This document shows, piece by piece, positions 17,456-27,129 of a stretch of DNA of 64,000 nt. The translations under genes were made by a program, and so were the position numbers. The stretch is from Domibacillus indicus (GTDB lineage Bacteria; Bacillota; Bacilli; Bacillales; Domibacillaceae). The notes below the pieces were generated by a model. It was not told where the DNA came from. It saw nothing but the letters and a program-made list of their open reading frames with translations, and made no database searches. Within the stretch, counting starts at the first letter, position 1. Each line of letters begins with the position of its first letter. Location: assembly GCF_023715895.1 (NCBI RefSeq), contig NZ_JAMBOO010000009.1, positions 62,001-126,000 of the forward strand, read 5' to 3'.

Positions 17456-18362
17456 TTCACATGAAAAAGCGTATCGGGCAACTTTGCTAAATTGGTGCAA
17501 GCATGTAGAGCAGCAATGGAAATCTATTCGGGAAAAAGCGGTAGCAGCTGATAAAAAAGCACTGGATCAGTGGGAAGCAGCTTTTCTTTCCTTAAAAAAG
17601 AATGCAGAAGAAGAACATCCGGTTGACCCACTCTCTTTAAGCAGCCAGGCTGCTGCTTTATACAATCAGCTTCCCCACTTACTGCAGCCGCCGTCCCCTG
17701 CCAAACAGGAAAAACAGGAATTGAAGCCGAAGCAGCCTGTTCCGATCGGCGGGCACCGCCTGCCTCCACTTCCGTATGCTTACAATGCCCTGGAGCCGGT
17801 GATTTCTGAGGAAATTATGAAGCTGCACCACGATAAGCATCACCAAAGCTATGTAGACGGGCTGAACAAAGCCGAAAAAGAAATGCAAAAAGCACGCCGG
17901 AGCGGCGATTTCAGCTTGATTAAACATTGGGAGCGGGAAGCCGCCTTTCACGGTGCCGGTCACTATTTGCACACGATTTTTTGGGCAGTAATGACCCCGG
18001 GTGGCGGCGGCCTCCCGGCAGGAGAGCTGAATAGAGCTATAACAAACTCTTTTGGGAGTTTTGATGCATTTAAGAGGCACTTCTCAGAAGCCGCGAAAAA
18101 CGCGGAAGGTGTCGGCTGGGCCATTCTCGTCTGGTCCCCACGCTCCCACCGCCTCGAGATTTTAACGGCTGAAAAGCACCAAAACCTGAGCCAGTGGGAT
18201 GTAGTGCCGCTGCTTCCACTCGATGTGTGGGAGCATGCTTATTACCTGCAATACAAAAATGAACGCGCGAAATACGTAGATGCCTGGTGGAAAGTGGTTA
18301 ATTGGAAAGAAGTTGAACACCGGTTCGCCCAAGCGAAAAATCTAACGTGGGAGCCTTTTTAA
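17451..18362 (+). CDS. sodF: Fe/Mn-family superoxide dismutase with N-terminal extension
   Basis: 303 residues: an N-terminal extension of about 100 charged residues, then a full Fe/Mn SOD domain (LPYAYNALEPVISEEIM onward). Metal ligands are His126 (LHHDKHHQSY), His174 (GHYLHTIFW), Asp258 and His262 (LDVWEHAYY). The extension is the feature of B. subtilis SodF as opposed to SodA. The start is GTG 17451, behind GAAGGAGG; both lie in a long hairpin. Cytoplasmic superoxide removal is the expected role. Confidence 0.85.
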   Translation: MFSHEKAYRATLLNWCKHVEQQWKSIREKAVAADKKALDQWEAAFLSLKKNAEEEHPVDPLSLSSQAAALYNQLPHLLQPPSPAKQEKQELKPKQPVPIGGHRLPPLPYAYNALEPVISEEIMKLHHDKHHQSYVDGLNKAEKEMQKARRSGDFSLIKHWEREAAFHGAGHYLHTIFWAVMTPGGGGLPAGELNRAITNSFGSFDAFKRHFSEAAKNAEGVGWAILVWSPRSHRLEILTAEKHQNLSQWDVVPLLPLDVWEHAYYLQYKNERAKYVDAWWKVVNWKEVEHRFAQAKNLTWEPF

Positions 18363-18373
18363 GAGAAAAATAA

Positions 18374-18398
18374 AAAACCAGCTAAAAAAAGCTGGTTT
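18374..18398 (+). terminator. sodF terminator-like hairpin
   Basis: AAAACCAGCT / AGCTGGTTT; the T-run is short. It is nearly identical to the hairpin at 18549-18572. Confidence 0.6.
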
Positions 18399-18422
18399 GA
18401 GAGTGTAAAGAAAGTAAGAAAG

Positions 18423-18548
18423 CAGGCTGATTGAAAACGTCTGTCTTTCCAGTAACGCCGCTGGCTGGGAAGCGGAGTGACCTTTTTCGGGTCATGAGCA
18501 TTCGCAGACGGCAAGTGACGCCGAAAGCGGGCGTTTGTCAACAGCCTG
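18423..18548. repeat. 126-bp element with imperfect terminal inverted repeats
   Basis: Left end CAGGCTGATTGAAAACG and right end CGTTTGTCAACAGCCTG pair over about 17 bases with few mismatches. The inside is GC-rich with further self-complementary pieces (CGGGT, GACGGC, GACGCCG). It is non-coding, lies between two near-identical hairpins, and looks like a small dispersed intergenic repeat or MITE. Copy number elsewhere cannot be seen here. Confidence 0.5.
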
Positions 18549-18575
18549 AAACCAGCTAAAAGAAGCTGGTTTTTC
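18549..18575 (-). terminator. Hairpin at the 3' end of ycgT
   Basis: AAACCAGCT-AAAAGA-AGCTGGTTT; near-copy of the sodF hairpin. T-runs differ between the two copies; this one is T-rich on the plus side. Confidence 0.55.
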
Positions 18576-18578
18576 TAT

Positions 18579-19628
18579 TTATTGAATCATCGCCTGCACG
18601 ATTTGTTTATTTCTTTCTTTAAATACATCATTATGAGACGAAACCATAGCGCTGCTTCTTGAAGCTGGATCAATAAATTGCTTGGCTCTGTTTACCGCAT
18701 TGGCGGCATCCTGAAAAGCGCCGGCAATTAAATGCAGCTTGCCTTTATGCTTGAGTACATCACCTGCCGCGAAAAAGCCTGGTACAGAAGATTCACCTGA
18801 TGGCTGGCTCGCTACATAAAAATCATCTTCGAGCTCGACATTTAAGGTGCTGTTTTGCAAAAGCGAAGCATCCCGGTCAAAGCCATGATTAATGACCACT
18901 TCATCTGCCGCTAAAATGGTTTTCTCCATTGTGACACTGTTGGTCAGCTCCACTTCGCCAATTCGGCTTCCATCAGGTGCAGCTATTAACTTCGTAATCG
19001 ATTCATTCATCAAACAGATGGCTGAACTGTCGATTAGCTGCTGAACTTGTGCTTCGTGGCCTTTTAAGGAACTGCCCCGATATACAACATAGACTTTTTC
19101 CGCAACGGCAGCCAGCTCGTTCGCCCAGTCAACAGCTGAATTGCCTCCTCCTGATACCACTACTGTTTTTCCTTTAAACTTTTTCAATGACTGCACCACA
19201 TAATGCAGATTGGTGACTTCAAACCGCTCCGCTCCTTCGATCGGCAGCTTTTGCGGGTTTAATATACCGCTGCCAACAGCGGCAATCACCGTTTTGGAAA
19301 AGTGAACGGTTCCCGATGCAGCAGTAAGCTCAAAAAAGCCGTCATCCGTTTTGTGTATGCTCTCCACTTTTTCATTTAAGATCACTTTCGGATCAAATGT
19401 CATCGCCTGCTCCGTTAACTGCCCAATCAGCTGTTCACCGGTAATAGGGGTTAAGCCGCCAATATCCCAAATCAGTTTTTCAGGATACACATGAATTTTT
19501 CCGCCCAGCTTCGGCTGATATTCAATAATTTTCGTTTTCATTCCTCTTAAACCGCTGTAAAAAGCCGCGTATAACCCAGCCGGACCTCCGCCAATAATTG
19601 TCACGTCATACAGATCACGTTGAGGCAT
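18579..19628 (-). CDS. ycgT: Ferredoxin/flavodoxin-NADP+ reductase, thioredoxin-reductase-like (YcgT)
   Basis: 349-residue flavoprotein with FAD motif GGGPAGLYAAFYSG near residue 13 and NADPH motif GGGNSAVDWANEL; the C-terminal GFFAAGDVLKHKGKLHLIAGAFQDAANAVN binds FAD. It lacks the CxxC of thioredoxin reductase, as expected for this FNR class, in which B. subtilis YcgT is under Fur control. A Fur-like box within a large palindrome lies over its ribosome site. It likely supplies electrons under iron limitation. Confidence 0.85.
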   Translation of the reverse strand: MPQRDLYDVTIIGGGPAGLYAAFYSGLRGMKTKIIEYQPKLGGKIHVYPEKLIWDIGGLTPITGEQLIGQLTEQAMTFDPKVILNEKVESIHKTDDGFFELTAASGTVHFSKTVIAAVGSGILNPQKLPIEGAERFEVTNLHYVVQSLKKFKGKTVVVSGGGNSAVDWANELAAVAEKVYVVYRGSSLKGHEAQVQQLIDSSAICLMNESITKLIAAPDGSRIGEVELTNSVTMEKTILAADEVVINHGFDRDASLLQNSTLNVELEDDFYVASQPSGESSVPGFFAAGDVLKHKGKLHLIAGAFQDAANAVNRAKQFIDPASRSSAMVSSHNDVFKERNKQIVQAMIQ

Positions 19629-19636
19629 GATGACCC

Positions 19637-19677
19637 TCCTTTTAATTAATAATGATTCTCATTATTAATTAAAAGGA
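19637..19677. promoter_or_regulatory. Perfect 19-bp inverted repeat containing a Fur-like box and the ycgT ribosome site
   Basis: Arms 19637-19655 and 19659-19677 are exact complements around a TTC loop; the core AATAATGATTCTCATTATT matches the Fur consensus closely. The left end (AAAAGGAGG on the minus strand) is the ribosome site of ycgT, so the transcript could also fold and hide it. Confidence 0.75.
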
Positions 19678-19832
19678 TACACTATTTTTTCTTTTTCAAC
19701 AATCCCTGTCTTTTCCACTTCTATTTTTAGTGGAAAGACGACAATCTGATGAACATCTATAAAAAGAGATGAAATTTAAGGATGTATCCGTTATCTTTAA
19801 AGAAACGATCTTCTTCATATTAGGAGGCTTTT

Positions 19833-20135
19833 ATGTTAAAAACATCCGTTGGCAAACTGCGGCTCGCAGGCTATTTTGAAGGCATTTCGCTGCTCGTTCT
19901 CCTGTTTATTGCCATGCCGATGAAATATTGGCTTGGTATCCCGGAAGCCGTCCGTATCGTCGGCTCTATCCATGGCGCCCTGTTTATTACATACTGCGTC
20001 ATTATTGCTTATGTGACACTGAAAACACGCTGGAAGCTAATCTGGCCTATTCTTTCAGTCATTGTCGCGTTTATTCCATTTGGCAATTTTGTATTAGACA
20101 GAAAGCTTCATGATTTAGAGAAAGTATACAGATAA
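19833..20135 (+). CDS. DUF3817 membrane protein (YdzA-like)
   Basis: 100-residue protein with three hydrophobic segments and the DUF3817 patterns GKLRLAGYFEGISLLVLLFIAMPMKY and GSIHGALFITYC; length is right for the family. TAGGAGG precedes the start. It is monocistronic. Function is unknown. Confidence 0.8.
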   Translation: MLKTSVGKLRLAGYFEGISLLVLLFIAMPMKYWLGIPEAVRIVGSIHGALFITYCVIIAYVTLKTRWKLIWPILSVIVAFIPFGNFVLDRKLHDLEKVYR

Positions 20136-20175
20136 AAAAGAACCAGCCTGAGCACATTTCAGGCTGGTTCTTTTA
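20136..20175. terminator. Bidirectional terminator
   Basis: AAGAACCAGCCTGA / TCAGGCTGGTTCTT, between convergent ydzA-like and aldo/keto reductase genes. Confidence 0.85.
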
Positions 20176-20189
20176 AGTATAATGTTCAT

Positions 20190-21029
20190 TTAAAAATCGA
20201 AGTTATCAGGATCCGGCCCCACTCGGCGATGCTGGTCCATTTCGTTAATCGTCTTCACTTGCTCCTCATTCAGTTCAAAGTCATACAAGTCCGCATTTTC
20301 ATAAATACGATGCTTTTTAACAGACTTCGGAATGGCGGCCCATCCTGTTTGCAAATGCCATTTAAGGACAACTTGCGCCACCGTTTTCCCCAGGCTTTCG
20401 GCCGTTTCCACTAAAACGGGCTCATTGAAAATGCCTCCCTGTGCCAGCGGTGCCCATGCTACAGGGTGAATGTTTTTCTCTGTCAGGTACTTGTATAACT
20501 CCGTTTGTACAAGCCGGGGATGGCGTTCCACCTGGTTGATGGCCGGAACAACCTCCGCTGTTTGAAGCAATGTTTCTAAATGATGAATCTGGAAATTGCT
20601 GACCCCGATGGCGCCGACTTTTCCTTCTTTATATAAGTCTTCAAGCGCGCGCCAGCTCTCTGTAAATTTATTTTCAACCGGCCAATGAATCAAGTACAAA
20701 TCAAGCTGATCAAGCCCTAAGCGTGCTGTACTTTCCCGATAAGCCTCCAGCGCACGTTCATACCCCTGGTCAGCATTCCACAGTTTAGAGGTAATAAACA
20801 GCTCATCACGGATAATGCCGGCGCGTTCCATTCCACGCCGGATTCCCTCTCCAACTCCCTCTTCATTTTCATAAACAGCCGCCGTATCAATGTGGCGGTA
20901 CCCTTGTACAATGGCTTCCTCTACAGAAGCTGCAACGTTTTCTCCATCTTCGACTTGAAAAACACCCAGGCCCAGCCAGGGCATCGGTTTTTCTCCGTGG
21001 TTTAATTGAAAGGTACTTTGTTTATTCAC
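20190..21029 (-). CDS. ytbE: Aldo/keto reductase (YtbE-like)
   Basis: 279-residue NADPH-dependent reductase, TIM-barrel. Catalytic residues are visible: Asp48 in GYRHIDTAAVYENE with Tyr53, Lys in SKLW and His in LIHWP; the C-terminal IPKSVKKHRIYEN binds the NADPH phosphate. It likely reduces small aldehydes. It follows the ytbD gene by about 60 bp on the same strand, as in the B. subtilis ytbDE operon. Confidence 0.85.
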   Translation of the reverse strand: MNKQSTFQLNHGEKPMPWLGLGVFQVEDGENVAASVEEAIVQGYRHIDTAAVYENEEGVGEGIRRGMERAGIIRDELFITSKLWNADQGYERALEAYRESTARLGLDQLDLYLIHWPVENKFTESWRALEDLYKEGKVGAIGVSNFQIHHLETLLQTAEVVPAINQVERHPRLVQTELYKYLTEKNIHPVAWAPLAQGGIFNEPVLVETAESLGKTVAQVVLKWHLQTGWAAIPKSVKKHRIYENADLYDFELNEEQVKTINEMDQHRRVGPDPDNFDF

Positions 21030-21087
21030 TTATTTTCTCCTCCATCTTTTTACTTTTCTTCGTTGCTTTTCATCATCTTCATTCCCG

Positions 21088-22292
21088 TTACGATTTCTCA
21101 AGTTTTAATGAAACCGTAGTTAACAAAACGGCGAGCATCACCATTACACCGCCTATCCACGGGGTATGGACCAGTCCAATCGAATTCACGACAAAGCCGC
21201 CTATTGTCGCGCCAGCCGCAATACCAATATTAAAAGCGGCAATATTCAGGGCAGAAGCCACATCTACTGCGGATGGAACATATTTTTCCGCAAGCTGGAC
21301 GATAAACAGCTGCAGGCCTGGTACATTCATAAACGCAAGCAGCCCCATCAAAACAACGCCGATCAAGCCCGCCGCTTTAAATGGAATCATAAAGGATAGA
21401 GCCACAAGAATGGCGGCCTGCGCAAGGAACATCCAGAACAAAGCTTTAATAGGATGATGATTGGCCAAACGCCCGCCGGCTGCATTTCCACCGCTACAGC
21501 TGCTCCATATGCGAAAAGAATAATGCTGACCAGACCGGGCTTCAAACCCGTAACATCTTGTAAAATCGGTGTTAAATACGTAAAAGCTACAAATGTACCT
21601 CCGTATCCAAGAGCCGTAATCGCCAGGCCAAGCAGAATTCGTTTGTTGGTGATAAGCCGCATCATATCCACAAATTTTGCCGGCTGTGACTGCTTTAAAT
21701 TTTTCGGAATCAGCAGCGCACTTGCGGCAACGGCAATCACGCCAAGCAAAGCCACTCCCCAAAATGTGGCGCGCCAGCCAAACGACTGCCCAATAAATGT
21801 GCCAAGCGGTACGCCTGTTACAGTTGCAACGGTTAAACCGGTAAACATGAGGGCAATGGCACTCGCTTTTTTATGTGGCGGTACGAGCTGAACCGCAATC
21901 GTTGACCCAATCGAGAAAAAAACACCATGCGAAAAAGCTGTAATAAACCGTGCTGCAAGCAGCAATTCAAATGATTGGGACAAGGCAGCCACCACATTGC
22001 CTGTAATAAATAGCACCATTAAAGATATAAGCAGCGTTTTTCGGTTTAATCGATTTGTTAAAGCGGTCAGCACCGGGGCGCCAATCGCTACGCCGGCCGC
22101 ATAACCAGAAATGAGTAATCCTGCCAGCGTAATTCCGATGTTTAAATCTTCCGCAACAGATGCCAAAAGTCCGACCGGAACGAATTCAGTAGTTCCAATT
22201 CCAAAAGCACTAACAGCTAATGCCCATAAAGCAAATCGACTGTTTGTTGAAGCGGCTTCCTGTTTAACAGCCGCCTGCACAGTGTGACTCAT
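21088..22292 (-). pseudogene. ytbD: MFS efflux transporter (YtbD-like), single-base frameshift
   Basis: About 401 residues if repaired: a DHA1/AraJ-type exporter starting MSHTVQAAVKQ at ATG 22292 behind AAAGGAGG. Helices 1-7 are intact to AYGAAVAV; the frame then breaks at 21487-21490, where GGG expected for VGNAAGG reads GG. Inserting one G continues into GNAAGGRLANHHPIKALFWMF and the remaining helices, ending SLKLEKS. A one-base deletion, either a real lesion or a base-calling error. It is divergent from the HxlR-type regulator, which likely controls it. Confidence 0.8.
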
Positions 22293-22371
22293 CTTTTTTC
22301 CTCCTTTTATTAAAAACGGCGGGCCCAGCCGTTTTCCCTGTACGTCCATTTTGCATAGCAGCTATCAAAAT

Positions 22372-22389
22372 AAAAGGTACGTACCTTTT
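22372..22389. promoter_or_regulatory. Perfect 18-bp palindrome in the ytbD-ytcD control region
   Basis: AAAAGGTAC/GTACCTTTT. Related pieces (AAAGTACGCACTTT, GTAGGTACTTAAAAGTGCC) occur at 22483-22522 next to the HxlR start. Candidate operator for YtcD. Confidence 0.6.
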
Positions 22390-22481
22390 TATCCTGTAGG
22401 AACGTTTAAGTATCTACCATCTTTTAAGATCTTTTGTTTCGTTCCTGTGTATGTTATTATGGGTGCACTCAATCCAAAAGA

Positions 22482-22522
22482 AAAGTACGCACTTTAAAGT
22501 AATGTAGGTACTTAAAAGTGCC
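22482..22522. promoter_or_regulatory. GTAC-containing repeats near the ytcD start
   Basis: AAAGTACGCACTTT and AGGTACTTAAAAGTGCC share the half-site of the upstream palindrome, suggesting autoregulation of the HxlR-family gene. Confidence 0.45.
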
Positions 22523-22542
22523 TATATAAAGGAGGAAAGCAC

Positions 22543-22869
22543 ATGGCTTACAATATTCCAGTAGAAGCAACACTTGATGTAATCGGCGGAAAGTGGAAAG
22601 TGGTCATTATGTGCCATTTGATCAAAGGGGAAAAACGTACAAGCGAACTAAAAAAGTTAATGCCGAATATCACGCAAAAAATGCTCACGCAGCAGCTGCG
22701 TGAGCTTGAAACAGACGGGGTTGTAAACCGGACTGTTTTTGATCAGGTTCCGCCAAAAGTCGTTTATTCCTTAACAGACTATGGCTGGTCGCTCCGTCCT
22801 ATTTTAGATGCAATGTGTGCCTGGGGTGAAGGTCATATCGAATTAACCGGCAGTGAAGTTGTTCAATAA
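22543..22869 (+). CDS. ytcD: HxlR-family transcriptional regulator (YtcD-like)
   Basis: 108-residue winged-helix regulator: [50 protein letters not shown] is the HxlR signature, and the end is [11 protein letters not shown] strong AAAGGAGG site precedes it. It is divergent from the ytbD-ytbE genes, the same arrangement as in B. subtilis. It likely senses reactive electrophiles or a similar signal; no conserved N-terminal redox cysteine is seen, Cys residues being at the MCHL and MCAW positions. Confidence 0.85.
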   Translation: MAYNIPVEATLDVIGGKWKVVIMCHLIKGEKRTSELKKLMPNITQKMLTQQLRELETDGVVNRTVFDQVPPKVVYSLTDYGWSLRPILDAMCAWGEGHIELTGSEVVQ

Positions 22870-22902
22870 AAAAACAACCAATGTTAATTGGCTGTTTTTT
22901 AT
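22870..22902 (+). terminator. ytcD terminator
   Basis: AAAACAACCAAT / ATTGGCTGTTTTTT stem with one mismatch. Confidence 0.75.
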
Positions 22903-23086
22903 TTTGGAAAAAGAACCGGTTTTAAACACCCCCCGCTCACAAACTATAATAATAAAAGCTGCCCGCTAATTTTTCTGCCATCATTGGACTTTCTGATTTT
23001 TTAATTCCCATGCACAAAGATAGATGGATGCTTTCATTTTCACCCACGCCATTCCTCTGTTACACTAAAGAAAAGGAGGCGTTTTG

Positions 23087-23608
23087 ATGCGGCTGGAAAA
23101 CAAAAAAGTCATCGCGCTTGTAGAAGAAGAATTTGAAGATTTAGAGCTTTGGTATCCGATTCTGCGGCTTCGGGAAGAAGGAGCGACTGTACACCTCGTC
23201 GGCAAGGAAGCCGGAAAAACATATACGGGCAAATACGGCGTGCCGGCGGAAGCCGATTATGCTTTTGGAGATATTCGTGCAGATGAGTACGACGCCATTT
23301 TAGTACCGGGCGGCTGGGCACCGGATAAACTGCGCCGGTATCCAGAAGTACTTGAATTTGTCCGTTCGATGGATGCAGCCCAAAAGCCGATCGGGCAAAT
23401 CTGCCATGCTGGCTGGGTATTGATTTCAGCTAACATCCTGCAGGGGAAACATGTGACAAGTACACCTGGCATTAAAGATGACATGACCAATGCGGGTGCC
23501 GTATGGCACGACGAACCGGTTACAATTGACGGCCATATTGTATCAAGCCGCCGTCCGCCGGATCTTCCGCCTTACGTAAAAGCTTTTGCGGACAAGCTTG
23601 CCGAATGA
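23087..23608 (+). CDS. DJ-1/PfpI-family protein, general stress protein 18-like
   Basis: 173-residue cytoplasmic protein of the PfpI branch. The nucleophile elbow QICHAGWV supplies the Cys-His pair, and Glu in EEEFEDLELWYP completes the site; DYDAILVPGGWAPD is the conserved core. Relatives (YraA, YfkM) are stress-induced and linked to glyoxal or protein repair. The start is ATG 23087 with AAAGGAGG; a TTG three bases upstream is less suited. Confidence 0.85.
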   Translation: MRLENKKVIALVEEEFEDLELWYPILRLREEGATVHLVGKEAGKTYTGKYGVPAEADYAFGDIRADEYDAILVPGGWAPDKLRRYPEVLEFVRSMDAAQKPIGQICHAGWVLISANILQGKHVTSTPGIKDDMTNAGAVWHDEPVTIDGHIVSSRRPPDLPPYVKAFADKLAE

Positions 23609-23641
23609 AAAAACTCCACCATCCTAAGATGGTGGAGTTTT

Positions 23642-23643
<2 letters not shown>
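23608..23643. terminator. Bidirectional terminator
   Basis: AAACTCCACCATC / GATGGTGGAGTTT, between the PfpI gene and the convergent gal operon. Confidence 0.85.
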
Positions 23644-24652
<1,009 letters not shown>

Positions 24653-26131
24653 TTAAAGTCGGTTCAAGAAACGGCTAAACCCGTCCTTCCCTTCTTTTGT
24701 CTGCTTAAATACCCCGCAGTCTTCCAGGCCTCGTAAAAATTTAGCCGCAACCGCCTGATGAACAAATTCTTCAGCGTCGACTCGGCTGTCGTACGTTGAC
24801 CGGAGCTCTTCCGCCCAATCACGGTGTTCACTTTTAACCTGTTCCGATCCGCCGGCCACGAACGTGGCGACTTGGGCTAAATCCTCTTTTAAGCGTGCCG
24901 GCAGCACAGCAAGTCCCATCACTTCAATGAGTCCGATGTTTTCACGCTTAATATGATGAATGTCGGCATGCGGATGAAACAAGCCCATCGGATGCTCTTC
25001 CGTCGTTCGGTTATTGCGCAACACGAGGTCGAGCTCGAAGAAGGCGCCGCGTTTTCGCGCGATTGGTGTAATCGTATTGTGAGGAGTGTCCCCCGTACAT
25101 GATCGAATGCCGCACGCTTCATCATCATATGCTTTCCATGTGGAGAGCACGTATTCAGCTGCCGCTGCCAGCTCGCTGCGGTCTCCGCTTTTCAGCCGGA
25201 TTACAGACATCGGCCAATATAGTGTCGCTCCTTGTACGGACGGAAACTGTTTCATTGAAAAAACGTGTTCCTCTTTTGCTTTTGCCATGGCGAATTCATA
25301 ACGTCCGCCCTGGTAATGGTCGTGTGTTAAAATCGAGCCGCCGACAATCGGCAGGTCAGCGTTAGACCCGGCAAAATAGTGCGGAAATTGATGGACAAAA
25401 TCGAGCAGGCGATCAAACCCGGCCCGATCAATCTTCATATCACGATGCTCGCCTGAAAGCAAAATACAGTGCTCATTGTAGTACACATATGGAGAGTATT
25501 GAAGGAACCATTCCTCGCTGCCAAGCGTTACCGGTACAATCCGGTGATTGGCGCGGGCTGGATGGTTTGCATGCCCTTCGTATCCCTCGTTTTCCACGCA
25601 CAAAAGACACTTTGGATAGTGCGTTTCCGGCTCCGGACGCAGTTTCGCCCGGGCAATTTCAGCCGGATCTTTTTCCGGCTTCGATAGATTAATCGTAATA
25701 TCCAGTTCACCGTAGTCCGTTGCCGCTTTATACGAAACATTTTTGGCAATCCGTTTTGTCTGGATGTAATTGGACGCCTCGCTCAAGCTATAGAAAAAGT
25801 CTGTTGCCTGCTGCGGGTCATCCGAATAGCGTTCCCAAAAAGAATGGGCGATTTGCGATGGCTTGGATACAAAAATATTCATAAGATCCGCTGCAAATAT
25901 CTCTTTATCTTCTAGGAACGGCGGCACGATCCCCTTCGCTTCGGCTTCTTCTGTCAGCCGTTCTACAAGCTCTGGAATGGTTAATGCCGATACGTTTTCC
26001 TCCGGCTTACTAAAATCGTTTTGCTTGAGCAGAGCGAGCAGCCGGTTTCTTGCATACACTTGGTCGCGCTTTTCAATCAGCCCGGCCTGCCAGGCTTTTC
26101 GGATAAGCTCCTCCACATAAGCAAAAATCAT
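24653..26131 (-). CDS. galT: UDP-glucose--hexose-1-phosphate uridylyltransferase, class II
   Basis: 492-residue GalT of the long Firmicute class II type. It exchanges UMP between UDP-glucose and galactose-1-phosphate in the Leloir pathway. Distinct marks are LCVENEGYEGHANHPARANHRIVPV, a GGSILTHDHYQGGRYEFAM histidine segment and MGLFHPHADIHHIKRENIGLIEVMG. The start overlaps galE by four bases (ATGA). Confidence 0.92.
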   Translation of the reverse strand: MIFAYVEELIRKAWQAGLIEKRDQVYARNRLLALLKQNDFSKPEENVSALTIPELVERLTEEAEAKGIVPPFLEDKEIFAADLMNIFVSKPSQIAHSFWERYSDDPQQATDFFYSLSEASNYIQTKRIAKNVSYKAATDYGELDITINLSKPEKDPAEIARAKLRPEPETHYPKCLLCVENEGYEGHANHPARANHRIVPVTLGSEEWFLQYSPYVYYNEHCILLSGEHRDMKIDRAGFDRLLDFVHQFPHYFAGSNADLPIVGGSILTHDHYQGGRYEFAMAKAKEEHVFSMKQFPSVQGATLYWPMSVIRLKSGDRSELAAAAEYVLSTWKAYDDEACGIRSCTGDTPHNTITPIARKRGAFFELDLVLRNNRTTEEHPMGLFHPHADIHHIKRENIGLIEVMGLAVLPARLKEDLAQVATFVAGGSEQVKSEHRDWAEELRSTYDSRVDAEEFVHQAVAAKFLRGLEDCGVFKQTKEGKDGFSRFLNRL

Positions 26132-27129
26132 AAACGAGCCGCTCCTTTGTAGCCATGTGGATGATGCTCATGCCAATTCCAGGCGTCACGGATAATTGTT
26201 GAAATATCTGTCCGGGACGGTGACCAGCCGAGTATCGTCCGCGCTTTTTCAGAAGAAGCGATTAAAACAGCCGGATCTCCCGCACGCTTTTCGCCGATGA
26301 CCACAGGGATAGGATGCCCAGTTACCGCACGTGCTGCTTCCACAATTTCTTTCACGGAAAATCCTTGATTGGAGCCTAGATTAAAAATGTTGCTCTCGCC
26401 GCCCGCTTTCAAGTAATCAAGCGCTAAAACGTGTGCGTCCACTAAATCTTCCACATGGATATAATCGCGAATGCACGTGCCGTCTTCTGTTGGGTAATCT
26501 TCTCCAAAAATCGTGATATGTTCCCGCTGCCCATTGGCTACCTGTAGGACGACTGGAATCAAATGTGTTTCCGGATTGTGGTCTTCCCCGATTACGCCCG
26601 ACTCGCTCGCGCCGGCCACGTTAAAGTACCGCAGTGAAACAAACTTGATGCCATGGGCTGCATCACACCACTTCATCATCCGTTCCATCGCCAGCTTTGT
26701 TTCCCCGTATGCGCTTGTTGGATCATTCGGCGCTTTTTCCGTGATGGGCATTTCTTTTTGTTCTCCATATGTAGCAGCGGAAGAAGAAAAAACAATATGC
26801 TTCACTCCGTGCTTTGTCATCGTTTCAAGCAGCACCTGCGTGCCAAATACATTATTATCATAATACTTGAGCGGATTTTCCATTGACTCCCCTACAAGTG
26901 AATTCGCAGCAAAATGAACGACCTGCTCAACCTGTTCTTTCTCGAATACATCATTTAAAAATTGACGATCCCGAATGTCTCCAATGTGAAAGGAAACACC
27001 GTCCGGCACGGAAGCCGCATGACCTGTTTCAAGACTATCAATTACCACAACGTCCCGCTTTTGCGCCAAGAGAGCCCGCACCGCATGGGATCCTACATAC
27101 CCTGCTCCACCTATTACAGCTATACTCAT
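26128..27129 (-). CDS. galE: UDP-glucose 4-epimerase
   Basis: 333-residue short-chain dehydrogenase-type epimerase. N-terminal GGAGYVGSHAVRAL binds NAD; SSSAATYGEQ and the YGETKLAME (YxxxK) pair give the catalytic residues. ATG 27129 is preceded by GGAGGAAATAGG, and the reading frame upstream of it belongs to galK. It overlaps galK's stop by two bases and galT by four, a tightly coupled operon. Confidence 0.93.
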   Translation of the reverse strand: MSIAVIGGAGYVGSHAVRALLAQKRDVVVIDSLETGHAASVPDGVSFHIGDIRDRQFLNDVFEKEQVEQVVHFAANSLVGESMENPLKYYDNNVFGTQVLLETMTKHGVKHIVFSSSAATYGEQKEMPITEKAPNDPTSAYGETKLAMERMMKWCDAAHGIKFVSLRYFNVAGASESGVIGEDHNPETHLIPVVLQVANGQREHITIFGEDYPTEDGTCIRDYIHVEDLVDAHVLALDYLKAGGESNIFNLGSNQGFSVKEIVEAARAVTGHPIPVVIGEKRAGDPAVLIASSEKARTILGWSPSRTDISTIIRDAWNWHEHHPHGYKGAARL

